From Haloarcula salina (GTDB lineage: Archaea; Halobacteriota; Halobacteria; Halobacteriales; Haloarculaceae), in contig NZ_WRXL01000002.1 in NCBI RefSeq assembly GCF_010119195.1, positions 124,001 to 188,000 on the forward strand: a stretch of DNA of 64,000 bases, in the 5' to 3' direction. The notes below the pieces were generated by a model. The model ran no database searches. It was not told the origin of the DNA and saw nothing but the letters and a program-made list of their open reading frames with translations. Positions 16,744 to 24,677 of the stretch are shown piece by piece. The position numbers were made by a program, and so were the translations under genes. Positions within the stretch are counted from its first letter, which is position 1; the number at the start of each line of letters is the position of its first letter.

Positions 16744-18174
16744 ATGAGTTCAGATCAAGACCACCTCAAAGAAACCGACACCGAAGCCCGATTCGAGTTC
16801 AAGAAGGAGGAGAAGGCCGCCTTCGAGACCGAGAAGGGACTCACCGAGGAGACCGTCCGGGTCATCTCCGAAGACAAGGACGAGCCCGAGTGGATGCTCG
16901 AGCGCCGCCTGCGCGCGCTGGAGCAGTTCCAGGAGATGCCCATGCCGGAAGGCTGGCCGGGCGCGCCCGACCTCTCCGAGGTCGACATCGACCACATCGT
17001 TCCCTACATCCGTCCGGACATCGAGACGCGCGGCGGCGCCGACTCCTGGGAGGACCTCCCGGAGGAGATCCAAGACACATTCGACAAGCTGGGCATCCCC
17101 GAGGCCGAGAAGAACGCCCTCTCCGGCGTCGGCGCGCAGTACGAGTCCGAGATCGTCTACCAGAACATGCAGGAGCGCTGGGAGGAGAAGGGCGTCATCT
17201 TCTGTGACATGGACAAGGCCGTCCAGGAGCACGAAGACCTCGTCAAAGAGCACTTCATGACGAAGTGCGTCCCCCCGAGCGACAACAAGTTCGCCGCGCT
17301 CCACGGCGCGGTCTGGTCCGGCGGGTCGTTCGTCTACGTCCCGGAGGACACGACCGTCGAGATGCCCGTGCAGGCGTACTTCCGCATGAACAGCGAGGGG
17401 ATGGGCCAGTTCGAGCACACGCTCATCATCGCCGAGGACAACTCCGAGGTCCACTACATCGAGGGCTGTTCCGCCCCGAAGTACTCGGCGTTCAACCTCC
17501 ACTCCGGCGGCGTCGAGGTGTTCGTCGGCGAGGACGCCCACGTCCAGTACTCCACGGTCCAGAACTGGTCGAAGAACACCTACAACCTCAACACCAAGCG
17601 CGCCATCGTCGAGGCCGACGGCACGATGGAGTGGGTCTCCGGGTCGATGGGCTCGAAGGCCACGATGCTGTACCCCGCGACCATCCTCAAGGGGCCCGGC
17701 GCGACGGACAACCACATCACCATCGCCTTCGCGGGCGAGGGCCAGGACATCGACACCGGCGCGAAGGTGTACCACAACGCGCCCGACACGAAGTCCACCA
17801 TCGAGTCCAAGTCCATCAGCAAGGACGGCGGCCGCACGAACTACCGCGGTCTCGTCCACATCAGCGACGGGGCCGAGGACTCCTCGACCTCCGTCGAGTG
17901 TGACGCGCTCATGTTCGACAACGAGTCCACGTCGGACACGATGCCGTACATGGAGATCCAGGAGTCCAAGGTCGACGTGGCCCACGAGGCGACCGTCGGC
18001 AAGATCGGCGACGAGGACGTGTTCTACCTCCAGAGCCGCGGGCTCGACGACGACGACGCAAAGCAGATGATCGTCGCCGGCTTCATCGAGCCGATCACGG
18101 AGGAACTGCCCATTGAGTACGCGGTCGAACTGAACCGCCTCATCGAACTGGAGATGGAGGGGTCGCTCGGATAA
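16744..18174 (+). CDS. sufB: Fe-S cluster assembly scaffold SufB
   Basis: The product is 476 aa. SufB is the cysteine-bearing scaffold subunit on which the cluster is built within the SufBC2D complex. The right-handed beta-helix core is recognisable from HYIEGCSAPKYSAFNLHSGG and the following repeats, and the C-terminal helical part contains the conserved LQSRGLD and FIEPITEELPIEYAVELNRL. The length is normal. The ATG at 16744 is preceded by an A-rich, weak ribosome-binding region. sufD begins 2 nt after the stop, so expression is coupled. Confidence 0.96.
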   Translation: MSSDQDHLKETDTEARFEFKKEEKAAFETEKGLTEETVRVISEDKDEPEWMLERRLRALEQFQEMPMPEGWPGAPDLSEVDIDHIVPYIRPDIETRGGADSWEDLPEEIQDTFDKLGIPEAEKNALSGVGAQYESEIVYQNMQERWEEKGVIFCDMDKAVQEHEDLVKEHFMTKCVPPSDNKFAALHGAVWSGGSFVYVPEDTTVEMPVQAYFRMNSEGMGQFEHTLIIAEDNSEVHYIEGCSAPKYSAFNLHSGGVEVFVGEDAHVQYSTVQNWSKNTYNLNTKRAIVEADGTMEWVSGSMGSKATMLYPATILKGPGATDNHITIAFAGEGQDIDTGAKVYHNAPDTKSTIESKSISKDGGRTNYRGLVHISDGAEDSSTSVECDALMFDNESTSDTMPYMEIQESKVDVAHEATVGKIGDEDVFYLQSRGLDDDDAKQMIVAGFIEPITEELPIEYAVELNRLIELEMEGSLG

Positions 18175-18176
18175 CA

Positions 18177-19388
18177 ATGAGCACGCAGGTACACGCCAAT
18201 CTCACAGCGAGCCAGGTCGAACAGATTTCCGAGGATCTCGGCGAGCCCGAGTGGCTGCTCGAGACGCGCAAGGAGGCCCTCGCGGCGCTCGACGACCTCG
18301 ACATGCCGGACGTCATCCGGACGCCGGGGCGCACGTGGACGAACCTCGACGCGCTCGACTACGAGTCGCTGGTCGACCCGCTCGACTACGCCCAGGACAA
18401 GGACCGCGTCGACGCCGAGGGCGTCGAGGTCCTCTCCTGGAGCGAGGCGCTCGACGAACACGAAGACCTCGTGAAAGAGCACTTCGGGACCGTCGTCGAC
18501 ACCCAGCGGGACTACCTCACCGCGCTGTCGACGGCGCTGTTCTCGGCCGGCACGGTCGTCTACGTCCCCGAGGGCGTCGACGCCGAGGACGTGAAGATTC
18601 GGACGACGATGAACAGCCAGTCGCTGTTCAACTACACGCTCGTCGTCGCCGAGGAGTCCTCGTCCGTGACGATCCTCGAACGCCAGCAGACCGGTGAAGA
18701 GACCGACGGCGACCGCTACTACTCGGGCGTCGTCGAGGCCGTCGCCGGCGAGAACGCCTACGTCCAGTACGGCGCGCTCCAGAACCTCTCTGAGAAGACG
18801 TACAACTTCTCCGCCAAGCGCGGCCACGCCGACACCTACGCCACGGTCAACTGGATCGAGGGCAACATCGGCTCTCGGCTGACCAAGTCCAGCGTCGAGA
18901 CGCGCCTGCTCGGCGACTCCTCGGAGTCCCAAATCCTCGGAGCCTTCTTCGGCCACGAGGACCAGCACTTCGACATCGCCAGCCGCGTCTGGCACGAGGC
19001 CGAGCACACCGTCGCCGACCTCGTCACCCGCGGCGTCCTCGACGACGAGGCCCGCTCGGTGTACGAGGGCGTCCAGGACGTGGGCCGAGAGGCCTGGGAC
19101 ACCTCGTCGTACCAGCGCGAGAACACGCTGATGCTCTCCGACGAGTCCGAGGCCGACGCGTCGCCGAAGCTCATCATCAACAACCACGACACCGAGGCCT
19201 CTCACTCCGCGACGGTGGGACAGGTCGACGCGGAGGACATGTTCTACATGACCTCCCGCGGTGTCAACCCCGAGGCGGCGAAGAACATGCTCGTCGAGGG
19301 CTTCTTCGTCCCCGTCCTGGAAGAGGTCCAGGTCGACGAACTCCGCGAGGACCTCGACCAGCTGATTTACGAGCGTCTGCGGGAGTGA
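18177..19388 (+). CDS. sufD: Fe-S cluster assembly protein SufD
   Basis: The product is 403 aa and a paralogue of SufB that pairs with it and SufC. The same beta-helix core and C-terminal helices occur (TSRGVNPEAAKNMLVEGFF near residue 360), but it lacks the Cys-rich loop of SufB. The N-terminal helices (residues 15-40) resemble those of SufB, showing common descent. It ends the suf operon; a 300-nt gap follows before the ferritin-like gene. Confidence 0.95.
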   Translation: MSTQVHANLTASQVEQISEDLGEPEWLLETRKEALAALDDLDMPDVIRTPGRTWTNLDALDYESLVDPLDYAQDKDRVDAEGVEVLSWSEALDEHEDLVKEHFGTVVDTQRDYLTALSTALFSAGTVVYVPEGVDAEDVKIRTTMNSQSLFNYTLVVAEESSSVTILERQQTGEETDGDRYYSGVVEAVAGENAYVQYGALQNLSEKTYNFSAKRGHADTYATVNWIEGNIGSRLTKSSVETRLLGDSSESQILGAFFGHEDQHFDIASRVWHEAEHTVADLVTRGVLDDEARSVYEGVQDVGREAWDTSSYQRENTLMLSDESEADASPKLIINNHDTEASHSATVGQVDAEDMFYMTSRGVNPEAAKNMLVEGFFVPVLEEVQVDELREDLDQLIYERLRE

Positions 19389-19688
19389 AACGACCGCAGG
19401 CTCGTCGGAGCTTCGCTCTCTCGGCGTCTGCGCGACTAACGTGAGCACAGACTCGTCGGACCTTTCTCTGATGCTGTCTTCGTGAGTAGCGAGGTTGCGT
19501 AGCGACCTCGGATAGCAGGCGGGGAGCGAAGCGATCGGCGAGCAGTCTATCGACCGCGAACGAACGCTCGCACGATTCCATTTGCCCGTGTTGCCGTCCG
19601 ATATGTGCCTAACAGGTCTGCGCCGCTCGGCGGTGAACGGGGCGCCGACAGGGAACCGCTTAAGTCCGCCCCTCCCCGAATTACGTCC
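19389..19688. other. Intergenic region after sufD
   Basis: No gene is supported in these 300 nt. A hairpin CGAGGT-N9-ACCTCG at 19490-19510 could act in 3'-end formation. Near the right end, a CTTAAG-containing patch about 20 nt before the small leader ORF at 19689 is the probable promoter of the ferritin/regulator pair. The stretch before the hairpin holds several GCTC/GAGC-type short repeats common in haloarchaeal spacers. Confidence 0.5.
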
Positions 19689-19727
19689 ATGACTGCATCA
19701 CAGCGCCGCGTGGGGGTGATGTCGTGA
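19689..19727 (+). CDS. 12-residue leader ORF overlapping the ferritin-like gene
   Basis: An ATG reading frame encodes MTASQRRVGVMS and ends in TGA at 19725-19727, overlapping the GTG start of the ferritin-like gene by 4 nt (GTGA). It is short and unproven. It may be a leader peptide that couples translation, or the true N-terminus of the ferritin-like protein in a relative separated by one base. The position close behind a promoter-like patch supports translation from this ATG. Confidence 0.35.
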   Translation: MTASQRRVGVMS

Positions 19728-20206
19728 GCCTCACGCAGCCGGTGGGATCGGACCATCAGCTCGCCCGGTTGCTGCAGATCGGGATCGTCCTCGAAGAGGT
19801 CGTCGAGGCCCGATCCGCGAAACACGCGGAGGAGACCGGTGACGAACTGGACCCCGACGTGATCGAACTCCTCGAACACGCCTCGACGGAGTCGGCGGAG
19901 CACCGCCGTCGACTGGAGGAACTGGTCGACGACCTGGAGGCGGACACCGTCGCCTTCGAGGAGATCGAGATGCTGGTCGAGGCCCAGTACGAGTCCGACG
20001 AGGACTTCGACGGCGTCCTCTACGATCAGCTCTGTAACGAGGAGACGGCGTACAAATTCTACGACGACCTCATCGAGGCCATCGAGGCGTCGGACGTGTC
20101 GTTCAGCGTCGACCGAGCGCGACTGCTCGACGTGCTCTCGGACATCCGTGCGGACGAGGCCGAGGGTGTCGAGGAAGTGACCGATCTGATGGAGGCTCAG
20201 CAATGA
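19724..20206 (+). CDS. Ferritin-like four-helix protein
   Basis: The product is 160 aa, all helical and strongly acidic. Helix 1 (VLEEVVEARSAKH), helix 2 with ESAEHRRRLEEL, helix 3 with EEIEMLVEAQ and helix 4 with NEETAYKFYDDLIEAIE give the Glu/His spacing expected of a ferritin-like di-iron fold; a metal centre is likely but not proved. The start is GTG at 19724, coupled to a tiny upstream ORF. Its stop overlaps the ATG of the DtxR-type regulator (ATGA), and sufCBD lies upstream, so a role in iron handling is well supported by context. Confidence 0.8.
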   Translation: MSLTQPVGSDHQLARLLQIGIVLEEVVEARSAKHAEETGDELDPDVIELLEHASTESAEHRRRLEELVDDLEADTVAFEEIEMLVEAQYESDEDFDGVLYDQLCNEETAYKFYDDLIEAIEASDVSFSVDRARLLDVLSDIRADEAEGVEEVTDLMEAQQ

Positions 20207-20637
20207 ACTCACAGGCCCAGTACCTGAAGGCGATCTATCTCACACAGCAGCAGAAGGACGGTCCCGCATCGACCGGCGACGTGGCCGACATGCTCGACGT
20301 GAGCCCGGCCAGCGCCAACGAGATGATCGGGAAGCTCGAGGACCGCGGACTGCTCAACCACGAGAAGTACAAGGGCGTCGACCTGACCGACGACGGCATC
20401 CACCAGGCCCGCGAGGCCCTCCAGAACTACTGCATCATCGAGCGGTTCCTCGTCGAGGTGCTCGAAGTCGAGGAATTCCGCACCGAGGCCAAACAGCTCG
20501 AAGGCGTCATCGACGAGACCGTCGCCGAGCGACTGGATACGATCATCGAGCGCGATCCCAAGTGCCCGGACTGCTTCGACGCCGAGGACGACGTCTGTGG
20601 TCTCCTGGAAGTCGAAGTCGAGGCCACGAGCGACTGA
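20203..20637 (+). CDS. DtxR/SirR-family metal-dependent regulator
   Basis: The product is 144 aa. An N-terminal winged helix-turn-helix (residues 1-65, GDVADMLDVSPASANEMIGKL as recognition region) is followed by a dimerisation/metal-binding domain with HEKYKGVDLTDDG and, near the C-terminus, a CPDC...C cysteine motif at about 123-134 (CPDCFDAEDDVC). It is shorter than full DtxR proteins because the SH3/FeoA-like third domain is missing. Its start overlaps the ferritin-like gene by 4 bp. It probably senses Fe or Mn and controls this pair and perhaps suf. Confidence 0.85.
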   Translation: MNSQAQYLKAIYLTQQQKDGPASTGDVADMLDVSPASANEMIGKLEDRGLLNHEKYKGVDLTDDGIHQAREALQNYCIIERFLVEVLEVEEFRTEAKQLEGVIDETVAERLDTIIERDPKCPDCFDAEDDVCGLLEVEVEATSD

Positions 20638-20682
20638 CTCTCGAAGCGTTCAAGTGCGTTCCGTCGGTTACTCAGAGTACAG

Positions 20683-20701
20683 CCCGCGAGCGAGTCGCGG
20701 G
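20683..20701. terminator. Inverted repeat between regulator gene and tRNA
   Basis: CCCGCGA and TCGCGGG with a 5-nt loop form a 7-bp stem that ends 6 nt before the tRNA. It could stop the regulator's transcript or be part of the tRNA leader. No T-run follows, so terminator function is uncertain. Confidence 0.35.
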
Positions 20702-20706
20702 ACTAC

Positions 20707-20779
20707 AGTCCCGTGGTGTAGTGGCCAATCATAAGGGCCTTTGGAGCCCTTGACGGCGGTTCGAATCCGCCCGGGACTA
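20707..20779 (+). tRNA. tRNA-Gln (anticodon UUG)
   Basis: The 73-nt sequence folds as a cloverleaf. The acceptor stem AGTCCCG pairs with CGGGACT plus discriminator A; the anticodon stem AGGGC/GCCCT holds the loop CTTTGGA (anticodon TTG); the T arm is GGCGG-TTCGAAT-CCGCC. CCA is not encoded. A TTCAAG box-A-like element lies about 55 nt upstream. There is no intron. A decayed copy of the 3' part follows downstream. Confidence 0.93.
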
Positions 20780-20858
20780 TGTTGCGGCGAGCAATCCGCG
20801 AGCCGCACTTATCCGCAGCGGTTCGAACCCCAGAAGACGAGCGAAGCGAGTCTTCGGA

Positions 20859-20882
20859 CGGTTCGAATCCGCCCGGGACTAT
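20859..20882 (+). repeat. Duplicated 3' end of tRNA-Gln
   Basis: Twenty-four nucleotides, including TTCGAATCCGCCCGGGACTA, repeat exactly the tRNA 3' segment at 20757-20780, 102 nt downstream. Weaker similarity continues for roughly 25 nt past both copies (TGCG-CGA and, after a one-base shift, GAGCCGC), and a further degenerate T-arm (GCGGTTCGAACC) lies between them at 20817-20828. No 5' half exists, so this is not a second tRNA. Such tRNA 3'-end duplicates usually mark attachment sites of integrated elements, but no integrase is nearby. Confidence 0.8.
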
Positions 20883-21085
20883 TCTGCGACGAACGAGGTC
20901 GTGAGCCGCCCCTCTGTCCACCGACCGGGGGCCCCGAAGGTCTGTGTAACATCCTCTTCCGGGAACGACAACTGAATCGGGCCTGAGTACCAAAGCCGTT
21001 CAGGTCGCCTCCGATACGCAGACGTACGTGACACTCCACGAGACATAACTGTAGATTTATAATGCGGCGTGCCAACTAGTGGCAT
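20883..21085. other. Gene-poor spacer after tRNA-Gln repeat
   Basis: Together with 20780-20858 this makes a gap of about 300 nt without a supportable protein gene. It holds the tRNA-end repeat, a GAAGAC...GTCTTC hairpin at 20832-20855, and an AT-richer stretch (21050-21080) that includes the probable promoter of the acetyltransferase gene. Short frames here have no haloarchaeal character. Confidence 0.5.
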
Positions 21086-21814
21086 ATGCGAATCCGAGAA
21101 GCGGAGCCGGCCGACCGGCCGGCGGTCCGGGACGTGGCGCGACGGTCGCTGGATGCATCGTACTCGCTGGGCCCCGAGGCCATCACCAGCGCTATCGAGG
21201 AGTGGTACGACGAGGACCGCATCGAGGAGATACTGGAGGGAGACGACCGACTCCTCCTCGTCGCCGACCGGGACGGACAGGTCGTCGGGGTCTCGGAGAG
21301 CGTCTTCTCGGGCGACCACGTCGGGACGATTCTGTGGCTGCACGTCGACCCGTCCTATCGGGGCGAAGGCATCGGGTCAGCACTGTTCGACGAGACCGAC
21401 CGCGTGCTTCGCGACCGCGGGGCCGAGACGATCCACGGCCGGGTGCTCGCGGACAACGTCGAAGGGAACACGTTCTACGAGGACCGCGGCTTCGAGCGAG
21501 TCGGTACCGGCGAGGTCGACATCGGCGAGCGCACCTACGTCGAGAATCTCTACACCGACGCCGACGAGATCGGGCGCGATCCGGTCACAGACGAGTCGGG
21601 GAAAACCGTCTACGTCGATCACGATACTCACGAGAAGGGGTCGATCGAGCCGTTCCACGTGGTGTACATGACCGAGGACGGCGACGACCGCTACGGGTAC
21701 TTCTGTAGCAACTGCGAATCGCTCGCGAACGCGATGAACTCGATGGGACGGATCGAGTGCAACAACTGCGGGAACGTGCGAAAACCCCTCCGCTGGGACG
21801 CCGCCTACCTCTAG
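21086..21814 (+). CDS. GNAT acetyltransferase with C-terminal zinc ribbon (DUF5816-like)
   Basis: The product is 242 aa. The first 150 residues are a GNAT fold; the acetyl-CoA loop reads YRGEGIGSALFDE (about residues 94-106), followed by NVEGNTFYEDRGF typical of strand 5/helix 4. The last 90 residues form a separate domain with a zinc ribbon, CSNC and CNNC 20 residues apart. The substrate is unknown. The stop TAG lies in a CTAG palindrome that also supplies the stop of the convergent neighbour. An ATG at 21086 with a nearby upstream AT-rich promoter patch is the natural start. Confidence 0.85.
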   Translation: MRIREAEPADRPAVRDVARRSLDASYSLGPEAITSAIEEWYDEDRIEEILEGDDRLLLVADRDGQVVGVSESVFSGDHVGTILWLHVDPSYRGEGIGSALFDETDRVLRDRGAETIHGRVLADNVEGNTFYEDRGFERVGTGEVDIGERTYVENLYTDADEIGRDPVTDESGKTVYVDHDTHEKGSIEPFHVVYMTEDGDDRYGYFCSNCESLANAMNSMGRIECNNCGNVRKPLRWDAAYL

Positions 21815-22014
21815 TTCCCCGTATTCCCCGGCGGCGGACTCCCCTGTGAGGTCTTGCGCTCGCTGGCCGGAACGAGGATCAGCCTGTAGTAGAGGCCGAA
21901 CAGGCACAGCGCGATGAACACGCCGACCAGGATGTCCGAGACGAGGTGTTCGTTGATCACGTGGCCGATGCTTCCACCGGCATCACCGGAGACGTGAAGC
22001 AGGGCTGGGTACAT
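21811..22014 (-). CDS. Small single-pass membrane protein
   Basis: The product is 67 aa with one transmembrane helix (about residues 26-48, LVSDILVGVFIALCLFGLYYR) and a polar C-terminal tail. It is convergent with the acetyltransferase and shares the CTAG stop palindrome with it. An AT-rich patch just upstream (22018-22046) can serve as promoter. No homologous family is recognised and function is unknown. Confidence 0.6.
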   Translation of the reverse strand: MYPALLHVSGDAGGSIGHVINEHLVSDILVGVFIALCLFGLYYRLILVPASERKTSQGSPPPGNTGN

Positions 22015-22300
22015 ACGTCCTCATTATCCAACTAGAACTAAAAATCCAGGACCGGGTTCCCGGACGCTGAGAACCGGGGCGGAGGACTCACCGGGGTCGG
22101 GCGGCTTCCGTCCCGTAGACTGCCCGCGACAGATCCTCCGGAAGGGCGACAGATGGCCGATAAAACCCGCACTGTCTACGCTCGTCGGGGGCGCGATACG
22201 GCGGCCGTGCCAGTCGTTCTCCCTGTCGTAACGCTAAAGAGTCGAACGTACCTCTATATGTGTAAGATGAATATCGGAATACGTCGCCGGAGGTGGTGCT
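22015..22300. other. Intergenic region with divergent promoters
   Basis: No gene is supported in these 286 nt. The left end holds the AT-rich promoter of the small membrane protein. The middle is GC-rich with a CCGGG-TT-CCCGG hairpin at about 22053-22064. The right end has TCTATATG near 22251 and the GGAGGTG ribosome-binding site at 22289-22295 for the HD hydrolase. Confidence 0.5.
22289..22295 (+). promoter_or_regulatory. Shine-Dalgarno site that fixes a GTG start
   Basis: GGAGGTG lies 5 nt before the GTG at 22301. It supports this non-ATG start for the HD-domain gene; the ATG at 22267 is out of frame. Confidence 0.6.
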
Positions 22301-23017
22301 GTGGGCGTCGAGATTAGGGAGTCACCTGTCTCGGCGGACGCGTTCGAGGACATGAAGGAGTTCGTCCACGGCTATCTCGCCGCGAGCGTCGAAAACGAGG
22401 AGGAAGGGGGTCGCATGCGGTGGTATCCGTGGCACTCGGCGGAGTACCGCTTCAACCACATCCTCAACGTCGTCGACATCGCGACGAAGATCGCCCGCAA
22501 AGAGGGGGCGAACGTGGACGTGACGCGCGTGGCCGCGCTCTTTCACGACATCGCGAAACTGGAGGCCGAGCAGGACGTCCACGCCGAAGCGGGCGCGCGG
22601 ATCGCCCGCGAGTACCTCACGACCCACGGAGACTACCCCGAGTCGTTCGTCGAGCAGGTGTGTTCGGCCGTCGAGGCCCATTCGTACCAGGGCCCGCTGA
22701 CCGACCTGCCCCTCGAGGTCCAGTGTCTGATCGAGGCGGACATCCTCGACAAGGTCGGCGCGAACGGGACGGCGCTCATGCTGTTGCGCATGGGCTACGA
22801 GTCCCGGACGCACATGGACGCCGCCGAGATGGTCGACCGGGTCATCGAACGCGGCGAGGACGCCAGCGAGCGCGTCGAGAGCGACACGGCCGAGTCCATC
22901 ATCCACCAGCGGCTCAAGCGGACCCGCTGGTTCCAGGAGTGGCTGACGATGGAGGTGGCCGAGATGGCCGTCGAGGAGGAACTCGACGACGTGGCGACCG
23001 GCATGGGCGACTCATAG
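22301..23017 (+). CDS. HD-domain phosphohydrolase
   Basis: The product is 238 aa. Metal-binding HD superfamily residues are in place: H53, the HD pair at 82-83 in LFHDIAKLEAE, a downstream His-containing EAHSYQG, and an Asp in EADILDKVGANG. The family hydrolyses phosphate esters, often of nucleotides. The C-terminal 60 residues form an extra helical tail. GTG start with strong ribosome-binding site. The gene's stop overlaps the convergent LysE gene by 6 nt. Substrate unknown. Confidence 0.85.
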   Translation: MGVEIRESPVSADAFEDMKEFVHGYLAASVENEEEGGRMRWYPWHSAEYRFNHILNVVDIATKIARKEGANVDVTRVAALFHDIAKLEAEQDVHAEAGARIAREYLTTHGDYPESFVEQVCSAVEAHSYQGPLTDLPLEVQCLIEADILDKVGANGTALMLLRMGYESRTHMDAAEMVDRVIERGEDASERVESDTAESIIHQRLKRTRWFQEWLTMEVAEMAVEEELDDVATGMGDS

Positions 23018-23746
23018 CGCCCGAACGACGAAGAGGACACCCGTGCCGGCCAGCACGGCGGCGCTGACCCACGCGACCAGCGGTGCGAATCGCTCGACGC
23101 GGTTCCTCGCGGCGACGATCGCCGCCGGGAACCCCGTGATCCAGAGGACGATGCCGCCGAAGAAGCCGGCCATCAGCACCGGGTGTCCGGTCTGAATCAC
23201 CAGCGCGTCCGTCGCGCCGGCCGAGAGCGCCGGGACGTACGACGCCACGTCGACCGTCCCCGGTTCGAGCAGGCCGACGCCGACGGTGAGCCAGAAGGCG
23301 ACCTGATACGGATTCGTCAGCGCCAGCACCAGCGCCTTCCGGAAGCCGCGGCTCTCGTCGTCGTCGACCGCGTGGTCCGCGGTCGCCACCGCGTGGGCCT
23401 CCCGAACCGCGCCGTAGGCGAACCAGAGCATCAGGAGGCCGCCCGCGCCGATCATCACGCGTCGCAGGCCCGGCGTCTCTGTCACGACGGCCGCGACGCC
23501 GAGCACTGCGAGCACGAAGAAGCAGGCGTCGGCCGTCATCGCGCCGAGTCCGGCGAAGAAGCCGGCCCGCCAGCCGCGGACCGCGCTCTCCTCGGCGATG
23601 ACCGCGTTCATCGGTCCGGGCGGGGCGGCGAGCGCGAGCCCGAAGAGGACGCCGCCCAGCGCCGTCGGCAGTAACGCCAATCCGCTGACGCCGGTGCTCA
23701 GCGACGCGAACGCGCCGAGCGGCGGCGAGACGAGCGTGAGATACAT
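23012..23746 (-). CDS. LysE-family exporter
   Basis: The 244-aa integral membrane protein has six hydrophobic helices. The first contains the family hallmark LALAAPPGPMNA (about residues 37-48), as in LysE/RhtB amino-acid exporters. A short acidic cytoplasmic loop (HAVDDDESRGF) splits the two halves. Substrate cannot be inferred; amino acid or metal export is usual for the family. It is convergent with the HD hydrolase with interlocked stop codons. Confidence 0.85.
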   Translation of the reverse strand: MYLTLVSPPLGAFASLSTGVSGLALLPTALGGVLFGLALAAPPGPMNAVIAEESAVRGWRAGFFAGLGAMTADACFFVLAVLGVAAVVTETPGLRRVMIGAGGLLMLWFAYGAVREAHAVATADHAVDDDESRGFRKALVLALTNPYQVAFWLTVGVGLLEPGTVDVASYVPALSAGATDALVIQTGHPVLMAGFFGGIVLWITGFPAAIVAARNRVERFAPLVAWVSAAVLAGTGVLFVVRAL

Positions 23747-23786
23747 CTATGGAGTCGAGAAAACAGAGAGAGAGAGTCGGGCGAGC

Positions 23787-24677
23787 TTACAGCTTGCCAG
23801 CTTTCTGCAGCTTCATCAGGTCCTCGGTGTCGAGGGTCTCGCCTTCCTTGAACTTCTGGTAGATCTCCTCGGCCTCCTCGCGGGCGGCCTCCTGCTTTTC
23901 CTCGCGCTGGGAGCGCTCCTGCTCCTCTTCCTTCTTGTCGAGTTCGCGCAGGCGCTTCTGGACGCGGACGAAGTCCTCGTGGTGCTGGTCGGCCGCCTCC
24001 TGGGCCTCGACGAACTCCTCGTGCTTCTCGTCGGCCTCGTCACGGATCTCGTCGGCCTCGCGGTAGGCCTCGATCATCTCGTTGTGGTGCTTCTGGGCCT
24101 CGTCGGCCAGTTCCGTGACCTTCTGGTGGTGCTTCGAGGCCTCTGATCGGACCTCTTCGGCCTCCTCTTTGAGCTCTTCGAGGTCGCCGCCCTGGTCGAG
24201 CTTCTCCTGTTTCTCCTGAAGCTTCTCGCGCTTGGTCTCGATCTTCTCGATGAGCTCCTTCTCGTCTTCCGAGGAGAGGACCTCCGTCTGCTGCTTGAAC
24301 TCGAGGTCTTCGATCTCCTCTTTGAGCTGGTCGACGGACGTGCCCTCGTCGAGTTCGAGGTCGTTCTTGAGCTTGTCGACCTTGTCGAAGAGCTCGTTGG
24401 CCTCGGCGTTGAGCTCGTTTCGCTTGTCCTTGTGCTCCTGGACCTGTTCGTTGAGCTCGTCGCGCTTCTCGCGGTGTTCCTGGGCCTCGTCGACCTTCTC
24501 GCGCGTCTTGGCGTTCAGGTCGTCGCGGGCCGACGCCCGCTCGGACGCCATCTGGTTCAGCTCGTTACGGCGGTCGCGGAGCTGGCCGGCGAGTTTGATG
24601 AGCTCGCCCTTCGATTTGTTTTCGAGATCCTCTTCGGTTACTGTAACGTTCTTTGATTCGTCTATCGAGTCTGCCAT
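23787..24677 (-). CDS. Long coiled-coil protein (COG1340/DUF7121-like)
   Basis: The product is 296 aa, almost completely alpha-helical coiled coil, with about a third Glu/Lys/Asp and unusually many lysines for a haloarchaeon. There is no membrane segment and no signal peptide. Helix periodicity breaks around residue 105 (LELDEGTSVDQL) and around 165, giving two or three rods. The family is widespread in archaea and uncharacterised; ribosome- or chromosome-associated roles have been suggested by analogy only. The long upstream region with a palindrome next to a TATA-like element suggests regulated expression. Confidence 0.82.
   Translation of the reverse strand: MADSIDESKNVTVTEEDLENKSKGELIKLAGQLRDRRNELNQMASERASARDDLNAKTREKVDEAQEHREKRDELNEQVQEHKDKRNELNAEANELFDKVDKLKNDLELDEGTSVDQLKEEIEDLEFKQQTEVLSSEDEKELIEKIETKREKLQEKQEKLDQGGDLEELKEEAEEVRSEASKHHQKVTELADEAQKHHNEMIEAYREADEIRDEADEKHEEFVEAQEAADQHHEDFVRVQKRLRELDKKEEEQERSQREEKQEAAREEAEEIYQKFKEGETLDTEDLMKLQKAGKL

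Noticed and set aside
16750-18177. Long minus-strand ORF opposite sufB
   Set aside because: It is a GC-rich mirror frame with Val/Leu/Asp/Arg-biased composition, no start signals and no recognisable domain; sufB on the other strand is certain.
20859-20882. Second tRNA gene
   Set aside because: Only the T arm and acceptor 3' strand are present; there is no 5' acceptor strand, D arm or anticodon arm.
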